From Blepharisma stoltei (Eukaryota > Ciliophora > Heterotrichea > Heterotrichida > Blepharismidae), in assembly GCA_914767885.1 (NCBI GenBank), contig CAJZBQ010000060.1, positions 1 through 64,000 on the forward strand: a DNA stretch of 64,000 nt, given 5' to 3'. The notes below the pieces were generated by a model that saw nothing but the letters and a program-made list of their open reading frames with translations, ran no database searches and was not told the DNA's origin. Both the position numbers and the translations under genes were made by a program. Shown in pieces: positions 1 through 11,618 of this stretch. The stretch's first letter is position 1. Each line of letters starts with the position of its first letter.

Positions 1-2917
1 TAACACCCTAACACCCTAACACCCTAACACCCCTAACACCCTAACACCCTAACACCCTAACACCCTAACACCCTAACACCCTAACACCCTAACACCCTAA
101 CACCCTAACACCCTAACACCCTAACACCCTAACACCCTAACACCCTAACACCCTAACACCCTAACACCCTAACACCCACCCCTAACACCCTAACACCCTA
201 ACCCAACCCTAACACCCTAACACCCTAACACCCTAACACCCTAACACCCTAACACCCTACACCCTAACACCCTAACACCCTAACACCCTAACACCCTAAC
301 ACCCTAACACCCTAACACCCTAACACCCTAACACCCTAACACCCTAACACCCTAACACCCTAACACCCTAACACCCTAACACCCTAACACCCTAACACCC
401 TAACACCCTAACACCCTAACACCCTAACACCCTAACACCCTAACACCCTAACACCCTAACACCCTAACACCCTAACACCCTAACACCCTAACACCCTAAC
501 ACCCTAACACCCTAACACCCTAACACCCTAACACCCTAACACCCTAACACCCTAACACCCTAACACCCTAACACCCTAACACCCTAACACCCTAACACCC
601 TAACACCCTAACACCCTAACACCCTAACACCCTAACACCCTAACACCCTAACACCCTAACACCCTAACACCCTAACACCCTAACACCCTAACACCCTAAC
701 ACCCTAACACCCTAACACCCTAACACCCTAACACCCTAACACCCTAACACCCTAACACCCTAACACCCTAACACCCTAACACCCTAACACCCTAACACCC
801 TAACACCCTAACACCCTAACACCCTAACACCCTAACACCCTAACACCCTAACACCCAACACCCAACACCCTAACACCCTAACACCCTAACACCCTAACAC
901 CCTAACACCCTAACACCCTAACACCCTAACACCCTAACACCCTAACACCCTAACACCCTAACACCCTAACACCCTAACACCCTAACACCCTAACACCCTA
1001 ACACCCTAACACCCTAACACCCTAACACCCTAACACCCTAACACCCTAACACCCTAACACCCTAACACCCTAACACCCTAACACCCTAACACCCTAACAC
1101 CCTAACACCCTAACACCCTAACACCCTAACACCCTAACACCCTAACACCCTAACACCCTAACACCCTAACACCCTAACACCCTAACACCCTAACACCCTA
1201 ACACCCTAACACCCTAACACCCTAACACCCTAACACCCTAACACCCTAACACCCTAACACCCTAACACCCTAACACCCTAACACCCTAACACCCTAACAC
1301 CCTAACACCCTAACACCCTAACACCCTAACACCCTAACACCCTAACACCCTAACACCCTAACACCCTAACACCCTAACACCCTAACACCCTAACACCCTA
1401 ACACCCTAACACCCTAACACCCTAACACCCTAACACCCTAACACCCTAACACCCTAACACCCTAACACCCTAACACCCTAACACCCTAACACCCTAACAC
1501 CCTAACACCCTAACACCCTAACACCCTAACACCCTAACACCCTAACACCCTAACACCCTAACACCCTAACACCCTAACACCCTAACACCCTAACACCCTA
1601 ACACCCTAACACCCTAACACCCTAACACCCTAACACCCTAACACCCTAACACCCTAACACCCTAACACCCTAACACCCTAACACCCTAACACCCTAACAC
1701 CCTAACACCCTAACACCCTAACACCCTAACACCCTAACACCCTAACACCCTAACACCCTAACACCCTAACACCCTAACACCCTAACACCCTAACACCCTA
1801 ACACCCTAACACCCTAACACCCTAACACCCTAACACCCTAACACCCTAACACCCTAACACCCTAACACCCTAACACCCTAACACCCTAACACCCTAACAC
1901 CCTAACACCCTAACACCCTAACACCCTAACACCCTAACACCCTAACACCCTAACACCCTAACACCCTAACACCCTAACACCCTAACACCCTAACACCCTA
2001 ACACCCTAACACCCTAACACCCTAACACCCTAACACCCTAACACCCTAACACCCTAACACCCTAACACCCTAACACCCTAACACCCTAACACCCTAACAC
2101 CCTAACACCCTAACACCCTAACACCCTAACACCCTAACACCCTAACACCCTAACACCCTAACACCCTAACACCCTAACACCCTAACACCCTAACACCCTA
2201 ACACCCTAACACCCTAACACCCTAACACCCTAACACCCTAACACCCTAACACCCTAACACCCTAACACCCTAACACCCTAACACCCTAACACCCTAACAC
2301 CCTAACACCCTAACACCCTAACACCCTAACACCCTAACACCCTAACACCCTAACACCCTAACACCCTAACACCCTAACACCCTAACACCCTAACACCCTA
2401 ACACCCTAACACCCTAACACCCTAACACCCTAACACCCTAACACCCTAACACCCTAACACCCTAACACCCTAACACCCTAACACCCTAACACCCTAACAC
2501 CCTAACACCCTAACACCCTAACACCCTAACACCCTAACACCCTAACACCCTAACACCCTAACACCCTAACACCCTAACACCCTAACACCCTAACACCCTA
2601 ACACCCTAACACCCTAACACCCTAACACCCTAACACCCTAACACCCTAACACCCTAACACCCTAACACCCTAACACCCTAACACCCTAACACCCTAACAC
2701 CCTAACACCCTAACACCCTAACACCCTAACACCCTAACACCCTAACACCCTAACACCCTAACACCCTAACACCCTAACACCCTAACACCCTAACACCCTA
2801 ACACCCTAACACCCTAACACCCTAACACCCTAACACCCTAACACCCTAACACCCTAACACCCTAACACCCTAACACCCTAACACCCTAACACCCTAACAC
2901 CCTAACACCCTAACACC
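1..2917. repeat. Telomeric repeat array (CCCTAACA)n
   Basis: About 360 tandem copies of the 8-bp unit CCCTAACA, C-rich strand reading inward, so this is the left end of a chromosome. Irregular units (CACCCACCCC, CCCAACCC, CTACACC) lie near 30-265 and a CCCAACACCC run near 850-875; from about 880 to 2917 the array looks uniform. This unit is the heterotrich-ciliate type. The array ends abruptly in unique sequence with no degenerate transition. Its length is far above what is usual for ciliate macronuclear ends, which fits a germline chromosome or a de novo end. Confidence 0.97.
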
Positions 2918-4078
2918 AATTCTAGTCTTTATGATCTACCACTAGTGCAAGCTTACCAAGATTATCTCAAAGCTTATCAACTCAAAACATCTCTTTATAA
3001 TATTAAACGAGATTTATTAATTTATAGCACTGAAACTGAAACCAGAGAAGAAACCGAAATCTTATAGACTCCAAGACCACTCGGAGGTAGTTGCATAACT
3101 CAACTTCCAAATGGAAAGCTATTCTGTTTTGGTAATAATGAACGTTTTGATGATGGAAATTCTAGAATGGATGAAATCTGATTTGGTAATAATATACCTT
3201 CTGGAATTTCAGTGTTAATTGATGTAGATGGTGGAGTCGAAGTGCTGCCCTCAGGAACAAAAAAATCTATTTATTTTTTTTTATAATTTAGTACTCTCTT
3301 TTGCTTTAAATATCCACTAAAATGTTTCCACTCTCATTTAAATTTCAGCTCGAAGACTCAATATAACGCTTCTTAAAAGAAATCAGTAAGAAATAGTACC
3401 CATCTGGAACTCCTTGTAATAACTCATCATGCATATTGGCTTTAAAGAATGATGATTGCATATAGATAGTCTTTCGAAACTGCATATTGATGGGATAAAT
3501 GGTATGGTATGCTCCCAAATATAAATTCATCTTTCTAGTATTGGCATTTTAATAAGAAATTGCACAGTAGGGCAGTGCTCAAAAGATCCAATAATCTATA
3601 TACCCCATTTCATCTTTTCTTAAGCCCAACAGAAATTTATAATCAATCTCCATCTTTCATCATCAAAAGCTAAACCCTGTCAGAGGCTGCAATAAAACAT
3701 CAAGTGACCTATATCTATTTCAACAATAGCATCTATTGCTTTTGAGGAAAACGCGGAATACATTCAACTCAATCTAGTAGATTTGATTTGGATTTAAATC
3801 GATGAATTAAATTAACTCCAATGCCAAAGCTTGATTATAGGTGCAGTAGTATAATATTTAATGGAAATATTTTGATTTCTGGATATTGAAATAGAAATCT
3901 TTGGTTATACTCAATTGATATTGACTCTTTCTCGACAATTCCTTATGAGTTTAAAGAGGATAAAAGAAAGATCCTGATAAATGCAGAGAGGCTATATTTG
4001 ATTGAATGCCCTGGATCAATCTATGAAAGCGAAGTTGGAAGTTACTCGAATTGGAAATGAGTAGGAAAATCAACAATC
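2918..4078 (+). pseudogene. Subtelomeric kelch-repeat gene remnant
   Basis: Reading with TGA as Trp, 2918-3262 and about 3720-4078 encode kelch-like blades (NRWIKLTPMP, NGNILISGYW, YESEVGS). The two halves are separated by about 450 bp of other sequence (3263-3720), and the first half has an in-frame TAG near 3065. No start codon is seen because the array of telomere repeats begins at its 5' side. The C-terminal half resembles the intact kelch gene at 49153-51543 (same spacing of the NRW, LYSID-like and YESE motifs). I read it as a truncated paralogue cut by chromosome-end formation; 3263-3720 may be an IES or a second insertion. Confidence 0.6.
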
Positions 4079-4084
4079 GGTAAT

Positions 4085-4440
4085 AAGTGTATTGTTCATA
4101 TAATAAAGGAGGAATATACATTCAGGAAGTTTAACAATCCCCATCATGATGATAACTCCAATGCATTTTACAACTCAATTTCACTCAATTCATGCCAATA
4201 TTCATCTCTTTCCTTAAGTTTTCCACGACTTCTTTTGCTTTCAAATGTTTGGTTTGTATATGATACAATATCCTGGAGCACTTCACTTGTAAAAAACAAA
4301 TTGAATATTTCAGTGATTGAATAATTATCTGGAACTCTTATATTTGGCTTCTCGCATTCAACCTCCATTTCTTCAAAATATTCAGGCTGCACTTCATTCC
4401 AGCCTTGAAACCCACTATCTGTTGGCTGCATGCAGCCCAT
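4085..4440 (-). pseudogene. PiggyBac-type transposase N-terminal fragment, frameshifted
   Basis: From the ATG at 4440 the minus strand encodes 90 residues ending EYWHELSEIEL at a TAA (4168). One base later, in another frame, it continues KCIGVIIMMGIVKLP, the block that follows this point in piggyBac/PGBD transposases (pattern: FF..e.l..iv..TN, then W..lt..El..fiGl.i.MGi.klP). The N-terminal region shows IFNLFFTSEVLQDIVSYTNQ, matching the family. The DDE catalytic core is absent, so it cannot be active. It lies tail to tail with the kelch remnant and head to head with the TPR gene. Blepharisma is known to use a domesticated piggyBac enzyme in genome editing; this copy is a decayed relative, not that enzyme. 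Confidence 0.65.
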
Positions 4441-4444
4441 TTTA

Positions 4445-4960
4445 ATGAGATATGCATCTCTTTTTATAAAATACCTATGAGGCTACTATGCATTTTTTTC
4501 AAACGATGGTGATTCTTACTATGAAAAAGGATATGCTTTAAATAAATTAGGAAGATACTCAGAAGCACTAGAAAGCTATGAAAAAGCTATCAGCATCAAT
4601 CCAAATAATGCCAGGTTTTATAATCGTAAAGGCGATAATCTTTATGTTTTAGAGAGATATCAAGAAGCAATACAATGCTATGATGAGGCAATCAAACTTG
4701 AACCCAATAATCCTTTGCATTTCTGCAGCCGAGCTAGAATATTTAATAGTCTCAGACAAGAAGAAGCAGCTTTGCAGGACTTTAATAGGGCTTATAATTT
4801 GAAGCAAGAAAATCAAGTAAGTGGCGTTTTCACTGGGGATGAATGGAAACTTTCTGAAAAAGACATAAATTTTATTAACGACGCATTACGCCGATCCCTA
4901 AAGAACTATTCCAAAAAATGCAGATTTAAAATAAAATTTGATTCTAATACTCTTTTGTAA
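4445..4960 (+). CDS. Small TPR-repeat protein
   Basis: Opens at ATG 4445 and, with TGA as Trp, runs 171 residues to TAA at 4960. Residues about 25-130 hold three tetratricopeptide repeats; the clearest are G.A...LGRYSEALESYEKA followed by INPNNA, and LERYQEAIQCYDEAI followed by LEPNNP. TPRs are protein-protein scaffolds, so no enzymatic role is implied. The C-terminus is basic and not repeat-like. The gene sits in the subtelomere beside decayed sequences, so it may itself be a truncated member of a larger TPR family; the start is only 5 bp from the start of the opposite-strand transposase fragment. Confidence 0.6.
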
Positions 4961-5539
4961 AAAATCTAAGAATTGTAATTTTTGTCACTTTTCTTGCTAA
5001 AAGTCCAGTTTATTATTTTTGCACCTTTTCTTAGTTTTATGGATTTTAGAAAATTTGGTCAATTTATCAGCTTTATTTGCATAGAATTCAGCTTCTCTCT
5101 ACTTATCGTTAATATTTTAATTTTTTTAATGCTTTAAATAATATATTTGTAAAATATAGGAGCATATCTCTGACTTTGGTATGTGCTCACACCTAATAGC
5201 TAATAGCGAAATATATTAGCAAATTAATAGTTAACCTTGGCTTTTAAGAGATATGAAACTCTCAGAAATAGTAATATGTGTTTAGATATAACTTTACCTT
5301 ACATTATTGGCTTGCTAAGAATGATAAGAGAGCTTGAAGAAGCAATTTTGGCTAAGCTTAAAAAATATAAATATAGATAATAAGCCCAAAATCCGCAGCA
5401 TTAATAGGCCAAATCGCTTAATTTTCCACAAATAAAGCTATTCATTTATTTAATTTTTAACACTATCTTGCATTAAATTATAAAATTTAAAAAATTGAAT
5501 CAGATAGTAAATATTTCATCAGAGGTTTTAGGTTAAATC
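4961..5539. other. AT-rich intergenic stretch
   Basis: About 580 bp between the TPR gene and the 3' end of the U-box gene. I see no open frame, RNA gene, inverted repeat or MITE end here. Confidence 0.6.
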
Positions 5540-6570
5540 TTAACACCCCCTTAGAATTAAAACTAGATGGATTGTACTCCCATCGCGAATATTATAGTCC
5601 CTTAAGCTCCATTCATCTTCTGTTTGCCTACCTGCATAAATCAGCCTTTGAGATGGCACTGGAGTTCCCTCAGCATCTTGAATTTTTTGTTTCAAACTCT
5701 TAATGGAATCGGATGAGCTAACTTCGAATTCGTAATACTCTCCCCTCAAATTTTTAACTGTAATTAAAAAGTTTTCAGTAATGCAGCTTCATGTTTCCAA
5801 ACGAAGGAGTATCAGAGCGCCATCATATATATTAAACTCAGACATAATTTCGTTGTCAAATAACTCTCTTCCATTAAATATTAATCTTTGTTGAATTTCT
5901 GGGATACATTTTCTATTAAATATTTTAGTTTTTAACTCTGCTACTGAATCAGTGGATTCAACTTGGAGGCGAAATCAACGATTTTCTGATGTCTTAAAAG
6001 TTAAAGAATAACTGCTAGGGCGTTTCGAAGTTTCAATTATATCTGAGCTTTCCTCTACATCAATAAGAATTCTTTGACTGAGTTCTTCAATTCTATTTTC
6101 AAGGATTGCGGATCTAACTCTATCTTCAGTTAATGCATTTTCAAATGTTTGAGTTCGGCCATTATTTATTTCTATTGCTTGCTTCATAATTTCTTTTTTA
6201 AATCTTGCTAAATCTTTGGTCTTGATTTGACTTTTTCTATATTTAAGAGGCAAATCACTTTTAAATTTGTTTATCATCCTTCTCAGTATATAATTAGGAG
6301 TTAATAATCTATGACGAAGCTTTTCGTTAGTCATTGGACTTTTGTGATGACCTTTTTCTAATCACAAGGTCTAAGTTTAAGTTAATAATTGTAGCTTTAT
6401 CATTATTTTAATACTAATCAAAAGGTGATTGCTGATCTTTCATATGTAAATCCATCAGCTGCGACGACAGGGTTTTCCATTAAATCTCGAGTGATTGGGC
6501 ACAAATACTCATCAGGAGGATTGAGATTTTCCTCAACGATTATGAATACTGTGAAAATAAGTAACTGGAA
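5540..6570 (-). CDS. U-box protein with two ubiquitin-like domains
   Basis: After removing a 56-bp IES (6359-6414) the frame reads through a U-box ([19 protein letters not shown] ... [19 protein letters not shown] ... [12 protein letters not shown]), then two ubiquitin-like domains. The second has [20 protein letters not shown], a close match to ubiquitin, and ends HLVLILRGC, so it lacks the GG needed for conjugation. A U-box recruits a ubiquitin E2, so this is a probable E3 ligase with integral UBL domains, an unusual order. TGA codes Trp at three places. The start codon is not resolved: the frame is open to about 6600 but no ATG is seen upstream of the U-box; a short intron is possible near 6560. 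Confidence 0.8.
6359..6416 (-). other. IES (56 bp) in U-box exon, TGATTAG repeats
   Basis: Direct repeats CTAATCA at 6358-6364 and 6414-6420 (TGATTAG in gene sense) enclose the insert; both contain TA. Deleting 56 bp rejoins AITFWLEKGHH of the U-box in frame. A GT-AG intron of 57 nt could be drawn but gives the wrong frame, so an IES fits better. Confidence 0.85.
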
Positions 6571-6795
6571 ATTAATTTTAGGGGGCTATTTTTATCTTTC
6601 GATATTTTAAAATATAAATCCAGAAATCCTGCTAAGAGATTTTTTACATGCAAATAAATATTTTTTAATTATTAGTCCAATTATTATCTGCTTTTAATTC
6701 AGATTTAATTTAATTAATAATCAATATCTGAGTTAAATTAAATTTCAGCAAAAGCGTCAATTAAAATCATATAATAATTTTTAAGAAATATTACC

Positions 6796-8369
6796 TTATA
6801 GCTCTTCTGTGAACAACGTTTGGCTGCTTGCCGAAACAACTCTTGCCTCAATATCCTGTCCTAATTTCCAGCTTCCCTTTCCAAAAGTCCTCTTATTCTG
6901 TTCTGTTCTCCCAGTCCAGTCCCAGTTCCCTTTCAATGCTGGCCCATCTACCATTACCTTCACAGTCTTCCCAATTTCCTTTTGATTTATTTCCTTTTGT
7001 ATTTCTTTTACAACCTCAATAATTTCTGCCAACCTTCCTTTCTTTACGTCCTCTTTTACATCATCTTGCATCGCATTAAATGCATGTGTTTTACTTCTCA
7101 TTGAGTAGGCAAACATATAAGCTTGCTCGAACCTTACAGTTCTCAATACTTTAAGCGTCTCTTGATGGTCTTCTTCAGTTTCTCCACAAAATCCTGCAAT
7201 TACGTCTGTAGACAAAGCGACCCCAGGCAGCTCATTTCTGATTCTTTCAGCTAAATCTAAATAGGCTTGTTGTGTATGGTATCTCCGCATTGAATATAAA
7301 ATCCTGTCACTTCCACTTTGTAAGGGTAAGTGAACCTGCTTACAGAGGTTTGGATAGGCTTTCATAACGTCGAGGACTTCTTGGGGAAAATCTTTGGGGT
7401 GAGGGGATGTAAACCTTATTCTCGAATTTGGGGCTTCTTCTGCCACATTGGCTAGGAGCTGGGCAAACCTGGCGCCTGATGGTCGGGATTTGAAAAGCTC
7501 AGAAAAACCTGGGGTGTTTTCGTGAGAATTTACAGAGTCCGAAGTGGTGTCACAGTAAGAGTTAACGTTTTGACCTAGTAAGGTGATTTCTTTGATTCCT
7601 TTGCTGTGCAAAAGCTTTACTTCTTCAAGTATTGAAGCCATCGGTCTGCTTCTTTCCCGTCCTCTTGTGAATGGGACCACGCAGAAGCTGCACATATTGT
7701 TACAGCCTCTCATAATAGAAATAAAAGCTGAAATTTCATTGTTTCTAACTGGGGTTATATCAGCATATGTTTCTTCAAGAGAAAGTTGGACATCTATAGC
7801 ATTTCTTTTTGGGAAGCTAAAAAAATTATTAAAAAAAATTTAAAAAAAATTGTTTTGAAAAAAAATTCTTTTCCCCGTTTTGATAGTGAAAATGCATAAC
7901 CCTTCTTTTTGCCATCACACATTACAGCTTCTACTAATTTTGGAAGAGCTCTATATGAATCAGGCCCTACCACAATATGTGCAAGTTTTTCTTCTAAAAG
8001 AGAACTTTTAAGCCTTTCAGCCATGCATCCTAAAACTGCGATTTTTGCCCTTTTGTTTTGCTTTAAAAGCTCATGGAGCCTTTGTTTTACTTTTTGCTCT
8101 GCCTTTTCTCTAATAGAGCAGGTGTTGATTAGTACTAAATCGGCCTATTTGGATGTTACTTTGTCTGATGTGTCTGTTGATTTAAGCCCAGCAGAATGGA
8201 GGATGCTGCTAACTATTTGTGAATCATTCTCGTTCATGGCGCAGCCATAAGTCTGCAAATAGTATTTAAGGTCTGTCAATTTTTCAGGAACGGGGATAGC
8301 AGAATTGAGGACTGGATTGATAAATTGAGATAGGGGTGGGATGTGTGAAATTCGCGAAAAATGACGCAT
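6796..8369 (-). CDS. CDK5RAP1: tRNA methylthiotransferase, CDK5RAP1/MiaB family
   Basis: Radical-SAM enzyme that adds a 2-methylthio group to i6A37 of tRNAs; the eukaryotic form is usually mitochondrial. Domain order is complete: N-terminal cluster domain ([15 protein letters not shown]), radical SAM core ([20 protein letters not shown] with CxxxCxxC), the [11 protein letters not shown] block, and a C-terminal TRAM-like region. The raw frame is broken twice: by a 15-nt intron (8145-8159) and an 89-bp IES (7795-7883); removing both leaves 490 codons including the stop. The first ~35 residues before the cluster domain could be a mitochondrial targeting segment (inference). It is neighboured downstream by the U-box gene, convergent neither with it nor with the 5S gene. 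Confidence 0.92.
7795..7885 (-). other. IES (89 bp) in CDK5RAP1, TA-bounded
   Basis: A/T-rich insert between TA at 7795-7796 and TA at 7884-7885. Excision joins YAFSL directly to [13 protein letters not shown], the block expected in this family, and restores the frame. Confidence 0.85.
8145..8159 (-). other. 15-nt spliceosomal intron in CDK5RAP1
   Basis: GTAACATCCAAATAG in gene sense. It is 15 nt, so in frame, but carries a TAG; removing it joins TSDK to [15 protein letters not shown]. Such tiny introns are typical of heterotrich ciliates. Confidence 0.85.
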
Positions 8370-8634
8370 GGTTTATTATTTTTTGTGTTATCATAATTAT
8401 AAAGAATAGGAATTTGATGACTGTAAAGCATAAAAAGTTATAAGAATTAACGATTTATTCGCTTAAAAAATTTATTTTTTAAAGGTTTTACAATAAGGTT
8501 ATTATTGAAGACCTAATAATTTAGTAATAAAAGATGTGGGATATAATTTTTAATTCAGGCGCAATAAGGTATTTTAATAGAAATAAAATACTTATGAAGA
8601 TATATTTAAAGCACCAGAAGGATTAATTCTCGTT

Positions 8635-8748
8635 GTCGGCCATACTATGCCTAACGCACCAGATCCCATCCGAACTCTGAAGTTAAGCGGCATAAGGCGA
8701 GGTTAGTACTTGGGTGGGGGACCGCCAGGGAAGCCCTCGTGCTGACAG
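8635..8748 (+). rRNA. 5S ribosomal RNA
   Basis: Starts GTCGGCCATACTATGCC and ends about GTGCTGACAG; the two ends pair as helix I. Conserved internal signals are present: CATCCGAACTCTGAAGTTAAG and the box-C stretch GTTAGTACTTGGGTGGG. A T-run follows at about 8754-8758, which fits a polymerase III terminator. Single copy in this window, between CDK5RAP1 and the SET-domain gene. End positions are good to a few bases. Confidence 0.95.
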
Positions 8749-8968
8749 CTAAACTTTTTATTTTTATGAAAAACCTAATTTTCTTAAATTCTTATTAATA
8801 TTCCCATAAATTTGCTTAATTATTTTATATCTATACTAATTATATATTCAATATATAAATTTAGGGTCAATAAATAGAATACAGCTTAAAACTTTGGAGA
8901 TAATTGTCATGATCTCATAATTAATTGTAATTATAAATAGATAAACGCGAAATCGAGGGTTCAAATAA

Positions 8969-11403
8969 ATGGAAAATGAAATTGAGTTTCTTAAACAGAC
9001 TTATCAACAATATAAATTAAACCAAAAATATTTATTGTTCACAGGAAACAGAAATAGGTATGAGCCCACAGTTGTCATTCTCAAGCCTTTATCTCCTTCA
9101 AAAGAAATCACAGTACTTGAATTCCCTCAAAAACTATTGCACGGCAAATCTCTTCATTACCAATTAACACCTAAATCCCTTTTAGGGCGATCAAGATTTT
9201 TTATTCTATTTTAAAGAGTTTAAAACAATAAATCACTTTTCGTTATTTTAAAAGACAAATCTATAAAATTTATATTTAAGAATGCAAACTGTCTAAAATA
9301 TAAGATCTCATTATAGAAATTATTAATTATCTAAAAATTTCTGTGGCTTTAAGGTTAATTTTCCCAATAGTATGTTTTTATCAATAGTTTGTTATATCTT
9401 AAAGAGTGAGTAAGAATATTTTTACAAAATCTCCTAGTGCTCCCCAGACTGATAGAAAGGCTAATTTTTGCAATAAATGCTATATCTACTCATGCAGAAC
9501 TCATTTATTTGAAAGATATCATAAAAAGAGCGCAAATGGGCAAAATATTCCTAGTTATTAAAACAAGATTTTATTTTTTAATAGGAATATTGCTATTATT
9601 ATTTATATAAATGGATATACACTTTACAATGATACGTTTGTACAAGAAATCGACCCAACCTTCTGAAAGCAAACATGGCGAGCCCAAGAAAAGCACTTAT
9701 TGAAGACAGGAAGATGGCTAATAAATTTCCAATGCAAAAATCCAAGCCAATGTGGAAAAATTACAGGCTCAGACCATAAGCCTCATTCCAATGAAATTGT
9801 CGACATCGTTATCCGATTTCTAAAAAACGGAATCAGCAACCCTTGCAGCATTTCTTTATTTTTAGCTATCCCCTGCAATGAAGCCTGGGATCTTATCAAA
9901 TTATTAAAACCAATTTATTTCATATACCCAGAAACCCCTCAAAAGCTTCCAGAACTCGTTTTTACCGACAAAGAGCCTGCCCAAGTCCAAACACAAAACA
10001 TTGTAGGCTGCAACTGCAATTGCAAAACTCCGTGCAACGTCACAAATTCGTGCCCTTGCATGATAGGCGACCCCATTTCTCCTGAAGAGCAGCCCAACGT
10101 GATTCCAGGTCGACAATTTTGCGAAAAATTCTGCCTATGCAATTCTGACTGTAAACAAAGATTTTTAGGCTGCAACTGCGAACTCGGCGCGTGCAACAGC
10201 ACAAACTGTGTCTGTTTTGCTGCCAAAATGGAATGTGATCCTGATCTTTGTAAATTTTGTAAATGCAGCTCTATAATCCAGCATCCAGAAAATTTCGGGG
10301 AAAATTGTAAAAATTTGACGATTCAGCTTGAAAAATGAAAGAGGACGGCCCTTTCCCAGTCCACAATAGAAGGGGCAGGATTAGGGCTTTTTATATTAGA
10401 GTCTTGCAAAAAAGGAGAAATGATTGTAGACTATAAAGGAGAAATGTTGGAAGATGCAGAAGCTGACCGGAGAGGGTTGGAATACGACAAAAAGCAGCAT
10501 TCTTTTATTTTTAATATAGATTCAAGGTATTCAATAGATGCGACTTTTTATGGGAATAAAATGAGATATGTAAATCACAAAAGTCAAGGGGAACAAAATT
10601 GTATGACGAGTATATGGAGGTCTTTAGGAAATACAAGGATCGTCCTTATTGCACTAAAGATTAAGATTAAGATTAAGATTACGCTGGGTATTTAAGGTCC
10701 CTACTACGTCCGAGGTCGCATGCCACGGTTTCCCGTGTGGTGGCAGAGCGTTCACCAAGCCCGGGCCGAAACCCCCGGTTTCTCGGTAGAGGCATTGTCA
10801 AGGGCCGTCTCATACCGGCTTTGCTGACCACCTCCATTTCCAACTTGGATCGTCGCCTAAGTTTACGCCAACTCCGCTTCGTCGTCCGCCAGATCTGCCC
10901 ATTGAAGGGCACCTTTTCAACTGGAGAGACCCCCGTTTTTTTGGTGTCTAACTCGCCTCCCCTCTTTTCCGGTCATCCCGAGAAAGAACTCAACAGCTTT
11001 CGCCATTCGGGGCGAGCCACTAAAGCAGCTTAGGCAGGTAATTCACCCTGCCTCATTTCGGGCACTCACTGGGCTGAGCGCTGCTGGCAAAAAGAAGTCA
11101 CGAATAACTGCCCATGGGTCTGGTCGCAAAAACAGCGGTTCTCGCACTTAGGCCTCTCGCTTCGAGGTTTCGGACGTTGTTGGGCTAATTCCTGGCTCCA
11201 AAAACCATGCCCGGATATACATGGGTAACCACCACTGAGAGGGTGGGGTCGGCCGCCATACGCCATTTTATGTATATCTTATTGCACTAAAAGATTTAGA
11301 GGCCGGGATGGAGCTGTTTTTTGACTATCAGTACCCGAAAGATGTCCCTTACGATTGATATCAGAATTATACAAAACAATTAACGAAGAAGAGGTCGAAA
11401 TAA
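8969..11403 (+). CDS. E(z)-type histone H3K27 methyltransferase (CXC plus SET)
   Basis: Catalytic subunit of a PRC2-like complex. After removing two IESs and one SINE the gene is 517 codons. In order: a Cys cluster (FCNKCYIYSCRTH) near residue 100, a Cys-rich CXC pre-SET domain (GCNCNCKTPCN ... FCEKFCLCNSDCKQRFLGC ... CVCFAAKMECDPDLC) and a SET domain (GAGLGLFI, YKGEM, ELFFDYQY). The SET asparagine motif reads NHKSQGEQNC rather than NHS..PNC. The N-terminus is shorter than in animal EZH2 and I see no SANT domain. TGA codes Trp at several sites. In Paramecium and Tetrahymena the homologue Ezl1 is needed for silencing and removing germline DNA; a like role here is inference. Confidence 0.88.
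9202..9412 (+). other. IES (about 209 bp) in E(z) gene
   Basis: The frame stops at TAA just after 9210 and reopens at about 9411. TA at 9202-9203 and 9411-9412 give an in-frame join (SRFF to KNIFTKSPSAP). A TTAAAGAGT direct repeat also flanks the segment, so the exact cut is uncertain. Confidence 0.65.
9546..9589 (+). other. Short hairpin IES (42 bp) in E(z) gene
   Basis: The arms AATATTCCTA and TAGGAATATT make most of it a hairpin. TA at 9546-9547 and 9588-9589; excision removes an in-frame TAA and joins GQN to IAIIIYING. Confidence 0.8.
10645..11291 (-). mobile_element. SINE-like element in the SET domain of the E(z) gene
   Basis: Target duplication CTTATTGCACTAAA at 10645-10658 and 11278-11291. 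On the minus strand the insert begins near AAAATGGCGTATGG, is GC-rich (unlike all surroundings), and ends in a tail of AATCTT units just before the duplication. Removing 633 bp restores LIALKDLEAGMELFFDY of the SET domain exactly. No long coding frame inside, so non-autonomous. Confidence 0.85.
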
Positions 11404-11618
11404 AATTAAAAGGTCTATTAAATTGAAAATTAAGGAATAATTGAGCAGTTTTTATTAGAAAATTCGTAGATATATTAATAATGGCAAACTCTAATATAGT
11501 CTATTAGCTATTTTTCAGTGTGCTTTTGAGTAGAAAATCGCTTAATTATTTTTTACCATTTTTGAGCTTCCAAAACCATTAAAAACTCTAAAAAAGTCTA
11601 AAACCCAATAGATACCTA

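Noticed and set aside
1-2917. CRISPR-like array
   Set aside because: Uniform 8-bp telomere repeats without spacers.
3345-3530. 61-codon minus-strand frame in the subtelomere
   Set aside because: No family recognised, lies in the gap of the kelch remnant, bounded by stops; could be a fragment of another gene but cannot be supported.
6359-6416. GT-AG intron of 57 nt
   Set aside because: Splicing at the only GT-AG pair gives the wrong frame for the U-box, while 56-bp excision at the direct repeat gives the right one; known introns here are 15 nt.
10679-11266. Several open frames in the GC-rich region
   Set aside because: They lie inside the SINE-like element, in changing frames and strands, with no conserved protein motif; openness follows from high GC.
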